Part shown: one piece after another, positions 7,899-16,463 of the stretch
How positions within the stretch are numbered: position 1 is the first letter of the stretch
Layout: each line of letters starts with the position of its first letter
Assembly (NCBI GenBank): GCA_937925655.1
Contig: CALAMC010000099.1
Location: 1-35,568 of the forward strand
Direction of reading: 5' to 3'
Length of the DNA stretch: 35,568 bases
Source: an uncultured candidate division Zixibacteria bacterium
GTDB lineage: Bacteria; Zixibacteria; MSB-5A5; GN15; PGXB01
Program-made: the position numbers and the translations under genes
Notes under the pieces: model-generated
The model's database searches: none
Seen by the model: only the letters and a program-made list of their open reading frames with translations
Told to the model about the DNA's origin: nothing

Positions 7899-9166
7899 CA
7901 CTGATATATATAGCATGCATTATCGGTATCTATTACGCCGGGTACAAGTTCGGGCTGTACTCTTCGGCCTTGTACTTGGAACCGGACGAAATCGAAGAAT
8001 TCTCGTCCCGGCTGTCACCGTTTACGCGGCGAAACCTGACCATGCTTTTCGAAAACCAGCGCCGGATTTTGCGCCTGTCGATGCTGGTCAAGTCCTTTGC
8101 CCTGGTGCTTCTGTCCTTTTTCGCCATTTTGATCGGACAGCAGATTATTTATGAATTTGAAATAAACCCCGCGGCGACCACGTTTCTGGTGCTTCTAATC
8201 GTGTGGATTTTTCACGTGCTCTTTTTTGAATATCTTCCGCGGCGCCGACCCATTCGACAGGTCGACCAGACCACGATTCGCTATCTTCCCCTTCTGGCGT
8301 TCAGCTATTTTGTCTTCCGGCCGCTTCTGATGTACTACGACAAATTATTCGTCATGGATCCCAACGCCCGTATCACCGAAGAGCAGAAAGAAGATATCGT
8401 CGAGCGCGCCATCGAGGCGCTGGCCGACCAGACCGGAGCGGGGGAGCCGATTGTCGAAGAAGATGAAAAAGAAATGATCGGCCAGATATTTCAACTGGAT
8501 GTTACCGAAGTGCGCGAAGTCATGGTGCCCCGCATGGATATCGTTGGCATTCCTAAAACGGCAACCTTCGAAGATATTCGTTCCCGGGCCCGCGAAGTCG
8601 GCTATTCCCGTTACCCCGTTTATGACGAAACTCCCGACCGGATAATCGGCATTCTATATATAAAAGACATTTTCCATGATCCGCGCAGTCAAAGCGGTTC
8701 TTTTGATGTCACCAATTTCATGCGCCAGCCGTATTTTGTCCCGGAAAGTAAAATAATCAGCGATTTACTGGCGGACTTTAAGGCCAACAAAATCCATATC
8801 GCCATCGTCATTGACGAATATGGCGGGACCTCCGGACTGGTAACTCTGGAAGATATCCTTGAAGAAATCGTCGGAGAAATTCAGGATGAATATGACACCG
8901 AACCTCTACCGATTATGAAGCTACCCGATAATTCGCTGCAAGTCGATGCCGCCGTGTCGGTTGAGAAGCTTCTTGAAGAGTTTGGCCTTGACTACGATAA
9001 CGACGAGTTCGAAACCATCGGCGGGCTGATATACGACTTGGTCGGTTCGGTCCCCTCGGCCGGGACAAAAATCCACTGGAACGACATCATTTTTGAAATA
9101 GTCGATATCGACGGCCAGCGGATTAATACGGTCAAGGTTTGGGTCAAAAAAAGCACCGAAATTTGA
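7892..9166 (+). CDS. CorC/HlyC-family membrane protein with CBS domains (divergent DUF21)
   Basis: A 424-residue protein with an N-terminal membrane region (helices near 1-20, 65-90, 95-120 and 130-150), a paired CBS module (~205-330, with VMVPRMDIVGIP at its start) and a C-terminal CorC_HlyC domain (~345-420). The family (CorC, CNNM, YtfL, TlyC) is linked to magnesium and cobalt efflux and, when next to ybeY, to envelope and ribosome homeostasis. The CBS/CorC part is conventional. The membrane part is recognisable as DUF21 mainly by position: the usual small-residue SxxE motif and the GE.(I/L)PK motif are replaced by YSSALYLE and FEYLPRR. Whether it still transports ions is therefore uncertain. 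It is the last gene of the aspS block. A good ribosome site, GAGGA, lies about 10 bases before the ATG. Confidence 0.87.
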   Translation: MLTLIYIACIIGIYYAGYKFGLYSSALYLEPDEIEEFSSRLSPFTRRNLTMLFENQRRILRLSMLVKSFALVLLSFFAILIGQQIIYEFEINPAATTFLVLLIVWIFHVLFFEYLPRRRPIRQVDQTTIRYLPLLAFSYFVFRPLLMYYDKLFVMDPNARITEEQKEDIVERAIEALADQTGAGEPIVEEDEKEMIGQIFQLDVTEVREVMVPRMDIVGIPKTATFEDIRSRAREVGYSRYPVYDETPDRIIGILYIKDIFHDPRSQSGSFDVTNFMRQPYFVPESKIISDLLADFKANKIHIAIVIDEYGGTSGLVTLEDILEEIVGEIQDEYDTEPLPIMKLPDNSLQVDAAVSVEKLLEEFGLDYDNDEFETIGGLIYDLVGSVPSAGTKIHWNDIIFEIVDIDGQRINTVKVWVKKSTEI

Positions 9167-9232
9167 TTTTTTGACTAAATTACCCCATGCAAAAAGTTTT
9201 AATAGACATTTTTGTGACAAGCACCTAATCTT

Positions 9233-9260
9233 TTGAATGGTTATCCTTAATTTTTATAAA
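9233..9260 (+). promoter_or_regulatory. sigma70-type promoter of glnA
   Basis: TTGAAT (9233-9238), a 16-base spacer and TATAAA (9255-9260). The predicted start of transcription near 9267 would give a leader of about 68 bases before the GTG. A pair of similar repeats lies just downstream. Confidence 0.6.
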
Positions 9261-9319
9261 ATTAATACGTATGGTTTATTTATCAGATTCCGATCCGAAT
9301 ATTAATATGTGGTTTATTT
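9261..9319 (+). repeat. imperfect direct repeat in the glnA leader
   Basis: ATTAATACGTATGGTTTATT plus one T (9261-9281) recurs as ATTAATATGTGGTTTATTT (9301-9319), differing by a two-base deletion and one change, with starts 40 bases apart. It lies between the promoter and the ribosome site, so it is a candidate operator pair or regulatory RNA element. No known regulator site was recognised. Confidence 0.45.
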
Positions 9320-9334
9320 TAGGAGGTTTTTAAA

Positions 9335-10660
9335 GTGACCAAAACTAAAGAAGATGTTCTTCAAATTATTAGCGAACAAAATGTCCGCTATGTCCGCCTG
9401 AATTTCACCGACATACTCGGTCGCCTGAAAGGCATGTCGATCACTCGTAGCGAAATAGAACAGGTTTTGAATCAGGGACAGGGCTTTGATGGATCGTCTA
9501 TTGAAGGCTTTGTTCGCATCGAGGAATCCGATTTGGTGGCGGTTCCCGACCTCCGGACTTTTCGGATTATACCCTGGGAGTTTAATGGCGAAAAGACGGC
9601 TATCATGTTCTGCGATATACAGTTACCTGATGGCTCTCCGTATGACGGCGACCCCCGTTATGTCTTTAAAAGAGCTTTGAAGCGGGTGGAAGATAGAGGC
9701 TGGACCTATTATCTGGGTCCGGAACTCGAATATTTCTATTTTGAAAACGATCGGGAACCTAAAGTTCTCGATACTGGTGGCTATTTTGATTATACCTCGG
9801 TCGATATCGGGACCATTGTCCGCAAGAAAACAACTACCGCTTTGGAAATGATGGGAATTCCGGTTGAGTGTTCGCATCACGAGGTCGCCCCCAGCCAGCA
9901 GGAAATCGACTTGAAATATCAGGAAGCACTGGTCATGAGCGATTTTACACAGATTTATAAGCTGGTCGTCAAAGAAATCGCCATGCAGAACAATATTTAT
10001 GCATCGTTTATGCCCAAGCCTATTTATGGCGAAAACGGCTCTGGAATGCATACGCATATGTCGCTGTTCAAGGGTGAACGCAATCTCTTTTTCGACCGTG
10101 ATGACCCCTATCAACTCTCCGCTATAGGAAAGAGTTTTCTAGCCGGCCTGTTAAGGCATGTCAAGGAGTTTACTCTTATAACCAATCAATGGGTGAACTC
10201 ATACAAACGTCTCGTTGCCGGGTATGAAGCGCCGGTTTATATTTCATGGGGCCGTCGCAATCGCTCCAGCCTGGTCCGGGTGCCGATGTTTGACATCGGC
10301 CGCGAGAAATCGGTGCGGGTCGAACTGCGCTCTGCCGACCCCGCCTGCAATCCATATCTGGCTTTTACCTGCATGCTTTCGGCCGGATTGAAAGGTATTG
10401 AAGAAAATTATGAACTTCCGGCACCCATTGAAGAAAACATTTTCTCCATGGATGAAAAGAAACGGGCCGCCTTAAATATCGATTCGCTACCGGATTCACT
10501 GGAAAATGCCATAAAAATTATGGAAAAATCGGACCTGGTCAGGGAAGCTTTAGGCGATAACCTTTTTGAAAAAATCATTGCCAACAAAAAAGTGGAATGG
10601 GACGAATATCGTATTCACGTCAGTAATCATGAAATTGATAAATTCCTGCCGTTTTTGTGA
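9335..10660 (+). CDS. glnA: glutamine synthetase, type I (alpha subgroup)
   Basis: Makes glutamine from glutamate, ammonia and ATP in the cytoplasm. At 441 residues it is the short GSI-alpha form. FDGSSIEGFVRIEESD carries Arg61, the counterpart of the Bacillus Arg62 used in glutamine feedback inhibition. The longer beta-form adenylylation loop (NLYDLPPE-type) is absent, so control by adenylylation is not expected. Conserved landmarks follow: the glutamate-binding HHEVAPSQQEID, NGSGMHTHMS and the RVELRSADPACNPYLA segment. The GTG start has an ideal AGGAGG (9321-9326) eight bases upstream. The gene stands alone between a promoter and a strong terminator, and a direct repeat in its leader may carry regulation. 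Confidence 0.97.
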   Translation: MTKTKEDVLQIISEQNVRYVRLNFTDILGRLKGMSITRSEIEQVLNQGQGFDGSSIEGFVRIEESDLVAVPDLRTFRIIPWEFNGEKTAIMFCDIQLPDGSPYDGDPRYVFKRALKRVEDRGWTYYLGPELEYFYFENDREPKVLDTGGYFDYTSVDIGTIVRKKTTTALEMMGIPVECSHHEVAPSQQEIDLKYQEALVMSDFTQIYKLVVKEIAMQNNIYASFMPKPIYGENGSGMHTHMSLFKGERNLFFDRDDPYQLSAIGKSFLAGLLRHVKEFTLITNQWVNSYKRLVAGYEAPVYISWGRRNRSSLVRVPMFDIGREKSVRVELRSADPACNPYLAFTCMLSAGLKGIEENYELPAPIEENIFSMDEKKRAALNIDSLPDSLENAIKIMEKSDLVREALGDNLFEKIIANKKVEWDEYRIHVSNHEIDKFLPFL

Positions 10661-10696
10661 TTTTTGGCAGAGACTATTATACTTGCTACGCAACTT

Positions 10697-10727
10697 AGCC
10701 GCGCAAAACAACTTGCGCGGCTTTTTT
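10697..10727 (+). terminator. Rho-independent terminator of glnA
   Basis: The stem AGCCGCGCAA (10697-10706) pairs perfectly with TTGCGCGGCT (10713-10722) around a 6-base loop and is followed by six T residues. It lies 37 bases after the glnA stop. Confidence 0.93.
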
Positions 10728-10792
10728 GTTTATGCAAGGGGCCCCGGTTATTTGGACCTTTTTAAAAAATTCGGCGGATTCGGATTTCGTTG

Positions 10793-10820
10793 TTGACTAT
10801 GAAGCCGTCATCGTTAAACT
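10793..10820 (+). promoter_or_regulatory. possible promoter of the purN-purC-purH operon
   Basis: TTGACT (10793-10798), 16 bases, then TAAACT (10815-10820). It is the only good candidate between the glnA terminator and purN. The following leader of about 65 bases is A-rich near the ATG and contains no recognised riboswitch. Confidence 0.5.
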
Positions 10821-10892
10821 ATATCCTTGCGGAGGGCCTCGGAATGGGAAATTTAGACCCTGACCGGGGATAAACAAAAAAACGGCAAAAAA

Positions 10893-11492
10893 ATGAATTC
10901 AAAGGCCAGAATTGCAGTCTTTATTTCGGGTGGCGGAAGCAATCTTCAGTCGCTAATTGACGCCTCCCGCACCGGGCGGCTCTATGGTGATGTCGTTTTG
11001 GTCGTTTCCAATAATGGCGATGCTTATGGTCTGCAACGGGCACTCAAGGCCGGGATTGATACCTTTGTCTATAAAGTTAAAAATTATGCGTCGAAGGAAG
11101 ATGCACACGCCGACCTGATGGCTATTCTGGAAAACTATCGGGTTGATTTTATCGCCCTGGCCGGGTATCTGAAACTTCTGCCGCCGCCTGTAATTAAAAA
11201 GTTTCGCAACCGGATTACCAATATCCATCCGGCGCTATTGCCCAGATACGGCGGTAAAGGGATGTATGGTCATCATGTGCATGAAGCCGTTATTGCCGCC
11301 GGTGATGCGGAGTCCGGCGCTACAGTGCATCTGGTCGATGAAATTTATGACAACGGCAGAATTCTCGAACAAAAGAAGGTTCCGGTTCGGCCCGATGATA
11401 CGCCCGATTCACTGGCGGCCCGGGTACTGGAGGTTGAACATGAAATATATCCTTTGGCACTGGATAAACTGATAAGAGGGAAATATGCTTGA
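10893..11492 (+). CDS. purN: phosphoribosylglycinamide formyltransferase
   Basis: Transfers a formyl group from 10-formyl-tetrahydrofolate to GAR in purine biosynthesis. The 199-residue protein has the glycine-rich nucleotide site GGGSN (13-17) and the catalytic NIHPALLP with Asn110 and His112. The conserved Asp region VDEIYDNG follows; this is the usual N/H/D triad. Length is typical. No Shine-Dalgarno is visible before the ATG; the preceding 20 bases are nearly all A. Its 3' end overlaps purC by eight bases. It is the first gene of the three-gene purine operon. Confidence 0.96.
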   Translation: MNSKARIAVFISGGGSNLQSLIDASRTGRLYGDVVLVVSNNGDAYGLQRALKAGIDTFVYKVKNYASKEDAHADLMAILENYRVDFIALAGYLKLLPPPVIKKFRNRITNIHPALLPRYGGKGMYGHHVHEAVIAAGDAESGATVHLVDEIYDNGRILEQKKVPVRPDDTPDSLAARVLEVEHEIYPLALDKLIRGKYA

Positions 11493-12396
11493 AACCGAAA
11501 AAACATTATTGAAAACGGAAATATCCGAATATCCTTTATTTGCAAGGGGCAAGGTGCGCGATGTTTATGACCTGGACGATAAGCTTCTGATTGTCTCGAC
11601 CGACCGGGTCAGCGCCTTCGATGTGATCCTCCCCAACGGTCTTCCGGGCAAGGGCCGGATATTAACCCAGATGTCTCTTTTCTGGTTTGATTTTTTGAAA
11701 GATGTCATCGATTCGCATTTGATCACGGCTGATGTGAGCCAAATGCCCGAACCGCTGCATAAGTACCGGGAAATGCTCGATGGTCGCACCATGCTGGTGC
11801 ATAAGGCTAAGCGGGTGGACATCGAGGCCATCGTGCGCGGTTATATTTCCGGGTCGTTGTGGAAAGAGCTATTGGTTGCGCGAAAGAGCGGGGGAAATAG
11901 GGTTCACGGTTTTGATTTTGCCCCTGACCTGAAAGAATCGGGCAAACTGCCCGAGCCCATTTTCACGCCCTCGACCAAAGCCGCCGAAGGACACGATGAA
12001 AATATATCTTATGAACAAATGGTCGAAATAATCGGGCCCGAAACGGCCCGATTGTGCCGGGACAAAGCCATCGCCATTTACAAAAAGGCGGCCGATTACG
12101 CCCTGACAAAGGGCATAATTATCGCCGACACCAAATTCGAATTTGGCTATCTCGGGGATAAATTCATTTTAATCGATGAAGTCCTTTCACCCGATTCCTC
12201 GCGGTTCTGGCCGGCCGATCAGTATGTCCCGGGCAAAGGTCAGCCGTCGTTCGATAAGCAAATAATCCGTGATTACTTGAATAATCTGGATTGGGATAAA
12301 ACTCCCCCCGGGCCGAACTTGCCCGAAGAAATCGTCCAAAAATCGGTAGCCCGCTACGCCGAGGCCGCCCGTAAACTGACAGGGAAAAAATCATGA
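11485..12396 (+). CDS. purC: SAICAR synthetase
   Basis: Joins CAIR and aspartate with ATP to give SAICAR. The 303-residue protein is the longer, yeast ADE1-like form rather than the ~240-residue short form. It shows the KVRDVYDL nucleotide-binding start, the STDRVSAFD motif, the RGYISGSLWKE segment and the signature DEVLSPDSSRFW with the following PGKGQPSFDKQ. GAGGG lies about five bases before the ATG, inside the end of purN. It is linked to purH by an ATGA overlap, so purN, purC and purH should be one coupled transcript. No other purine genes are in the window. Confidence 0.97.
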   Translation: MLETEKTLLKTEISEYPLFARGKVRDVYDLDDKLLIVSTDRVSAFDVILPNGLPGKGRILTQMSLFWFDFLKDVIDSHLITADVSQMPEPLHKYREMLDGRTMLVHKAKRVDIEAIVRGYISGSLWKELLVARKSGGNRVHGFDFAPDLKESGKLPEPIFTPSTKAAEGHDENISYEQMVEIIGPETARLCRDKAIAIYKKAADYALTKGIIIADTKFEFGYLGDKFILIDEVLSPDSSRFWPADQYVPGKGQPSFDKQIIRDYLNNLDWDKTPPGPNLPEEIVQKSVARYAEAARKLTGKKS

Positions 12397-13967
12397 GCGA
12401 TAAAATAAAAATCAAGCGGGCGCTCGTCTCGGTGTCCGATAAATCCGGTCTGGTCGAACTGGCGAAATCGTTGAGTAAATTCGGGGTGGAGATTATCTCC
12501 ACCGGCGGGACTTTGGCCGCTTTACGCAAAGCCGGGGTGCAAGCTATTTCGGTTTCGACCTTTACCGGGGCGCCGGAAATTCTCGGCGGCCGGGTCAAGA
12601 CTTTGCATCCCAAAGTCCACGCCGGAATACTGGCCCGTCGCGGCAATGATTCCGATGAAGCCGAACTGACTCATCATGAATATAAACTGATCGATATGGT
12701 CGTGGTCAACCTGTATCCGTTTGAGCAGACGGTCGCCAATCCGGAATCATCGGAAAAGGACATTATAGAAAATATCGACATCGGGGGACCGACTATGGTG
12801 AGGGCGTCGGCCAAAAATTTCGAAGGCGTCGCGGTCGTGACCAATCCGGCCGATTATCAGTCGATTATCGAAGAAATGAACCAGAACGACGGCTGCCTGT
12901 GTCTGGCCACGCGCAAAATACTGGCTGGAAAGGCCTTTGCCATGACCTTTAAATATGACAGCGCCATCGCCCATTATTTTAAATCGGCGGCAAAAGAACC
13001 GGTCGAATCTGATCTGCCCACGACGTTGGGTTTTTCCTATGTTCTCAAATCGGGCATGCGTTACGGCGAGAACCCGCATCAAAAAGCCGCCTTTTATGCC
13101 GATCCGGCTTATACCGGTCCGACACTGGCGAATGCCGAAATTCTGGCCGGCAAAGAATTATCATTCAACAATATTTCGGACCTCGATGCATGTCTGGATA
13201 TGATTCTGGATTTCAAAGAGCCGTTCGCATGTGTTATCAAACATGCCAACCCATGCGGAGCGGCGACGGGCAAGACCATTACCGAAGCTTATCGCGATGC
13301 TCTGGCATCGGACCCGCTATCGGCTTTCGGTTCGATTATAGGACTTAACCGTCCGGTCGATATGGATTGCGCGATGCTTCTGCACGAAACGCATTTTGTC
13401 GAATGTATTGTGGCTCCCGGTTATATCCCTGAAGCGCTGGAGATGATGAAGAAAAAGAAGGCTCGGCGGCTTTTGTCTTTGCCCGATATAATGAAGGGTC
13501 GTCCCGGTCATGAAATGGTTGCCAAGTTTGTTCGTGGCGGTTTGCTGTATCAGTCGGCCGATGACCATGAGATCAAAGTGGAAGAATTGAAAGTGGTTAC
13601 GGAAAGACAGCCGACTGCGGAAGAATTAAAATCACTTCTGTTTGCCTGGAAAATGGTCAAGCATGTTAAATCGAATGCTATCCTGATTGCCAAAGGCAAC
13701 GCCACGGTCGGAATCGGCATGGGTCAGACATCGCGCGTTGACGCCTCCGAGCTGGCTGTAAAGCGCGCCGGAGAGCGCGCCAAAGGTGCCGTCCTCGCTT
13801 CCGACGCCTTTTTCCCGATGCCCGATGGGGTAGAAGTGGCCACTCGCGCCGGGGTTACCGCCATAATCCAGCCGGGCGGGTCTAAAGGTGACCAGGATGC
13901 CATTGATGCCGCCAATAAAGCCGGTGTGGCTATGGTATTTACCGGCATACGGCACTTTAAACATTAA
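12393..13967 (+). CDS. purH: bifunctional AICAR transformylase / IMP cyclohydrolase
   Basis: Catalyses the last two steps of IMP synthesis. The 524 residues hold an N-terminal MGS-like cyclohydrolase domain (~1-150, with STGGT and GGRVKTLHPKVH) and a C-terminal AICAR transformylase domain (~200-524). In the latter the catalytic Lys283-His284 pair sits in VIKHANPCG, near GENPHQ. Length matches the family. AGGGA lies eight bases before the ATG, which overlaps the purC stop. I saw no clear terminator after it. A small CTTG-loop hairpin at 13989-14000 has no T-run. Confidence 0.97.
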   Translation: MSDKIKIKRALVSVSDKSGLVELAKSLSKFGVEIISTGGTLAALRKAGVQAISVSTFTGAPEILGGRVKTLHPKVHAGILARRGNDSDEAELTHHEYKLIDMVVVNLYPFEQTVANPESSEKDIIENIDIGGPTMVRASAKNFEGVAVVTNPADYQSIIEEMNQNDGCLCLATRKILAGKAFAMTFKYDSAIAHYFKSAAKEPVESDLPTTLGFSYVLKSGMRYGENPHQKAAFYADPAYTGPTLANAEILAGKELSFNNISDLDACLDMILDFKEPFACVIKHANPCGAATGKTITEAYRDALASDPLSAFGSIIGLNRPVDMDCAMLLHETHFVECIVAPGYIPEALEMMKKKKARRLLSLPDIMKGRPGHEMVAKFVRGGLLYQSADDHEIKVEELKVVTERQPTAEELKSLLFAWKMVKHVKSNAILIAKGNATVGIGMGQTSRVDASELAVKRAGERAKGAVLASDAFFPMPDGVEVATRAGVTAIIQPGGSKGDQDAIDAANKAGVAMVFTGIRHFKH

Positions 13968-14049
13968 TTTATTTGGTTAAACCGTGAAAGAGCTTGCTCT
14001 CTTCAGGATTTACCATTAGATTATGGAAAACGAATTCAAAGAGGAAACT

Positions 14050-14523
14050 ATGGGCGACAGACTTCTCGAAATCGTAGTTCAAATCATGGCCCATATCCGT
14101 GACACGCAGGGACAGGTAGAGTCTTTTGACGATATTTCCGCCGACTTGCGCAGTCAGGGATTTACCGATTCCGAAATTAGTTATGCCTATTCCTGGGTAA
14201 TCGATCATATACAGACCGAAATGCAGCCACTGGTGGAATTGCTGAAACCGGGCGACTCCCTTAGGGTTCTGTCGCTAAAGGAACGACAGCATTTTTCTCC
14301 CCAGGCATTCGGTTATTTGCTGCAGCTTCAATTTCTTGGCATATTAAACGAAACGGACATGGAGATGATCCTGGAACGGGGTTGTGTTGTCGGGGCCGCG
14401 CCGATTGATTTGAGACAGATTAAGCTGATTGTCGGGGCGGTCATATTCAGAGAACTCGGCGTCCCGGATTCGCTCAAACAACCGGCCTACTTGTTTGCCG
14501 ACGACGACGGTTATTTGCATTAA
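14050..14523 (+). CDS. smg: Smg/DUF494 family protein
   Basis: A small cytoplasmic protein of the Smg (DUF494) family. The matching parts are the N-terminal helix MGDRLLEIVVQIMAHI, a GFTDSEISYAYSWV segment, RVLSLKERQHFSPQAFGYLL, and the C-terminal DLRQIKLIVGAVIF. In other bacteria smg lies near dprA, topA or def; its biochemical role is not known. Here it begins a run that continues with coaBC, udg and dnaB. An earlier in-frame ATG at 14023 has no ribosome site. GAGG five bases before the ATG at 14050 makes the latter the better start, giving 157 residues. A weak promoter-like pair (TTGCTC 13994, TAGATT 14017) would also fit the later start. Confidence 0.85.
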   Translation: MGDRLLEIVVQIMAHIRDTQGQVESFDDISADLRSQGFTDSEISYAYSWVIDHIQTEMQPLVELLKPGDSLRVLSLKERQHFSPQAFGYLLQLQFLGILNETDMEMILERGCVVGAAPIDLRQIKLIVGAVIFRELGVPDSLKQPAYLFADDDGYLH

Positions 14524-14541
14524 ATTTTTAATTCATCTGAA

Positions 14542-15732
14542 TTGGATAGGGTGCTAAACGGCAAAAAGATAACTATTGGTTTGACCGGCGGCATCGCGGC
14601 TTACAAGGTTCCCATACTCATTCGCATGCTCAAAAAGGCCGGGGCCGATGTGCGGGCTATTATGACCACCAATTCGGCCAAATTCATTACACCGCTGACG
14701 ATTGAAACGGTCAGTCAGAACCCGGTGGCATCGGATATGTTTCCAGCGGACAGATTTGTCGGCACCCATCATATCGATATGGCCGAATGGCCGGACCTGA
14801 TTGTAATCGCCCCGGCGACAGCCAACTTCATCGCCAAAATAGCTTCCGGCATTTGTGATGATTTGCTTTCAACCGTCATTTGCGCCACCAAAAAACCGGT
14901 TATGATTGCCCCGGCCATGAATACCAATATGTATCTTAACCCCATAACCCAGGGCAACATCGACAAGCTTAAGGCTCTTGGGTATCGCTTCATAAACCCC
15001 GGTGAGGGGGAACTGGCCTGCGAGACGGTCGGGTTGGGCCGCATGGCCGAACCGGATGAAATTTTTTCTTCCATCAAGTCTTTCTTCCAAAAAAAAAAGC
15101 CTCTGACAAATAAAAAAGTAGTCGTAACCGCCGGGCCCTGCCGCGAAGCCATCGACCCGGTGCGTTATATTTCCAATCATTCTTCGGGCAAAATGGGCTA
15201 CGCTCTGGCCAAGGCCGCCGTTGACGCCGGGGCCGACGTTGTTTTAATTTCCGGCCCGACCGCTCTTAAACCCCCGACGGTTAAACGATATGTGCCGGTT
15301 GAGACAACGGAGCATATGTATAATGAAGTCAAAAGGCATTTTGCCAAAGCTGATATATTGATTATGGCCGCCGCCCCGGCTGATTTCACGATGACGAAGC
15401 CGTCACCACGAAAAATAAAAAAAACCAGCGCAACCTTAAAACTTGAATTAACCGCAACAATAGATATATTGAAGTCTTTGAGGAAGAAGACGGAACAAAA
15501 GATTATCGGTTTCGCGCTGGAAACCGAGAATGGTCTCAAAAACGCCCGCGCCAAACTCAAAGATAAGAACATGGATATGATAATCTTAAACAGCCTTGAA
15601 GATATCGACCCCTTTGGCAATGAGGCCAATATCGTAACGTTGATAGGCAAGTCCGGCCGGGCGGAAAAACTCCCCCGCATGACCAAGGCCGAACTGGCTT
15701 ATCTTATTATTGAACGGATCGCTAATCTATGA
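14542..15732 (+). CDS. coaBC: bifunctional phosphopantothenoylcysteine decarboxylase / phosphopantothenate-cysteine ligase
   Basis: Two consecutive steps of coenzyme A synthesis. CoaC, residues ~8-182, is an FMN-dependent flavoprotein with GLTGGIAAYK, the catalytic His77 in THHIDMAEWPD, PAMNTNMY (124-131) and the reactive Cys160 in GELACETVGLGRMAEP. CoaB, residues ~190-395, has the CTP/ligase start VVVTAGPCREAIDPVRYISN and a later AAAPADF segment. The start is uncertain: TTG 14542 and GTG 14551 are both possible and neither has a good ribosome site. The linker between domains is encoded by a run of ten A residues (15089-15098), discussed as a finding. The stop overlaps the uracil glycosylase ATG by four bases. 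Confidence 0.95.
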   Translation: MDRVLNGKKITIGLTGGIAAYKVPILIRMLKKAGADVRAIMTTNSAKFITPLTIETVSQNPVASDMFPADRFVGTHHIDMAEWPDLIVIAPATANFIAKIASGICDDLLSTVICATKKPVMIAPAMNTNMYLNPITQGNIDKLKALGYRFINPGEGELACETVGLGRMAEPDEIFSSIKSFFQKKKPLTNKKVVVTAGPCREAIDPVRYISNHSSGKMGYALAKAAVDAGADVVLISGPTALKPPTVKRYVPVETTEHMYNEVKRHFAKADILIMAAAPADFTMTKPSPRKIKKTSATLKLELTATIDILKSLRKKTEQKIIGFALETENGLKNARAKLKDKNMDMIILNSLEDIDPFGNEANIVTLIGKSGRAEKLPRMTKAELAYLIIERIANL

Positions 15733-16463
15733 AATTGATATCCGATCAAATTGACAGCCGCACCCTTGGCCTTTTGAAGCGGGCGGTCAGATGCCAGATG
15801 GAACTGGGCGATTCGGATTTAACCCTTGATATGAATAATATAGTTATGTTGAAAAAAACCCTTCTCGCCAATGGCCAAAAAACAAAATTCCGTTCCTTGG
15901 GCGCCCATGAAAAAGCCATCTGCCATTGTCAGTCATGTCCCCTGGGCGCGACCCGGACCAATTTCGTTTATGGTGTGGGTAACCCGAAGGCGGGCGTCAT
16001 GTTCATTGGTGAAGCGCCGGGTCGTGATGAAGACCTAAAGGGTGAACCGTTCGTCGGCCGGGCCGGACAATTGCTGGACAAGATTCTGGAGGCCATTCAT
16101 TTTAAAAGGGAAGAAGTGTATATCGCCAATATCCTGAAATGCCGTCCGCCCAACAATCGCGACCCCCAACCCGACGAAATGATGCAATGCATGCCTTACC
16201 TGCTGGAACAAATCCGAATAATAAAACCAAAAGTGATTTGTGCCCTGGGAAGAATTTCCGCACAGGGGCTGCTCCAGACCAGCACCCCGCTGGGCAAATT
16301 GCGCAAACATTGGCACGATTTCAACGGCATTCCGTTTTTAGTGACCTACCATCCGGCGGCGCTGTTGCGTTTTCCCAATTACAAACGCGACACCTGGGAA
16401 GACGTGCAGATGCTCCGTGCGAAGTATGATGAAATAATGGCCGAGGCGGTCCATGCCGGTTAA
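15729..16463 (+). CDS. uracil-DNA glycosylase, family 4 (iron-sulfur type)
   Basis: Removes uracil from DNA in base excision repair. The protein has motif GEAPGRDED (94-102), then GRAGQLLD, and the C-terminal HPAALLR motif. Four cysteines, Cys67, Cys70, Cys138 and Cys154, have the spacing of the 4Fe-4S ligands known in thermophilic family-4 enzymes (2, then 67, then 15 intervening residues). About 55 residues precede the first Cys pair, so it has an N-terminal extension relative to the minimal enzyme; this is common in the family and of unknown use. It overlaps coaBC by four bases and dnaB by eleven, so translation is coupled to the replicative helicase gene. Confidence 0.94.
   Translation: MKLISDQIDSRTLGLLKRAVRCQMELGDSDLTLDMNNIVMLKKTLLANGQKTKFRSLGAHEKAICHCQSCPLGATRTNFVYGVGNPKAGVMFIGEAPGRDEDLKGEPFVGRAGQLLDKILEAIHFKREEVYIANILKCRPPNNRDPQPDEMMQCMPYLLEQIRIIKPKVICALGRISAQGLLQTSTPLGKLRKHWHDFNGIPFLVTYHPAALLRFPNYKRDTWEDVQMLRAKYDEIMAEAVHAG

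Noticed and set aside
9261..9334. Glutamine riboswitch before glnA
   Set aside because: No match to the glnA RNA core that I could see; only a direct repeat is present.
10800..10892. Possible ZTP or other purine riboswitch before purN (CCGGGG string at ~10863)
   Set aside because: Only the short CCGGGG resembles the ZTP motif; the GACUGGCG-type half and the required pairings were not found.
13989..14000. AGAG-CTTG-CTCT hairpin after purH as terminator
   Set aside because: The stem is four pairs and no T-run follows.
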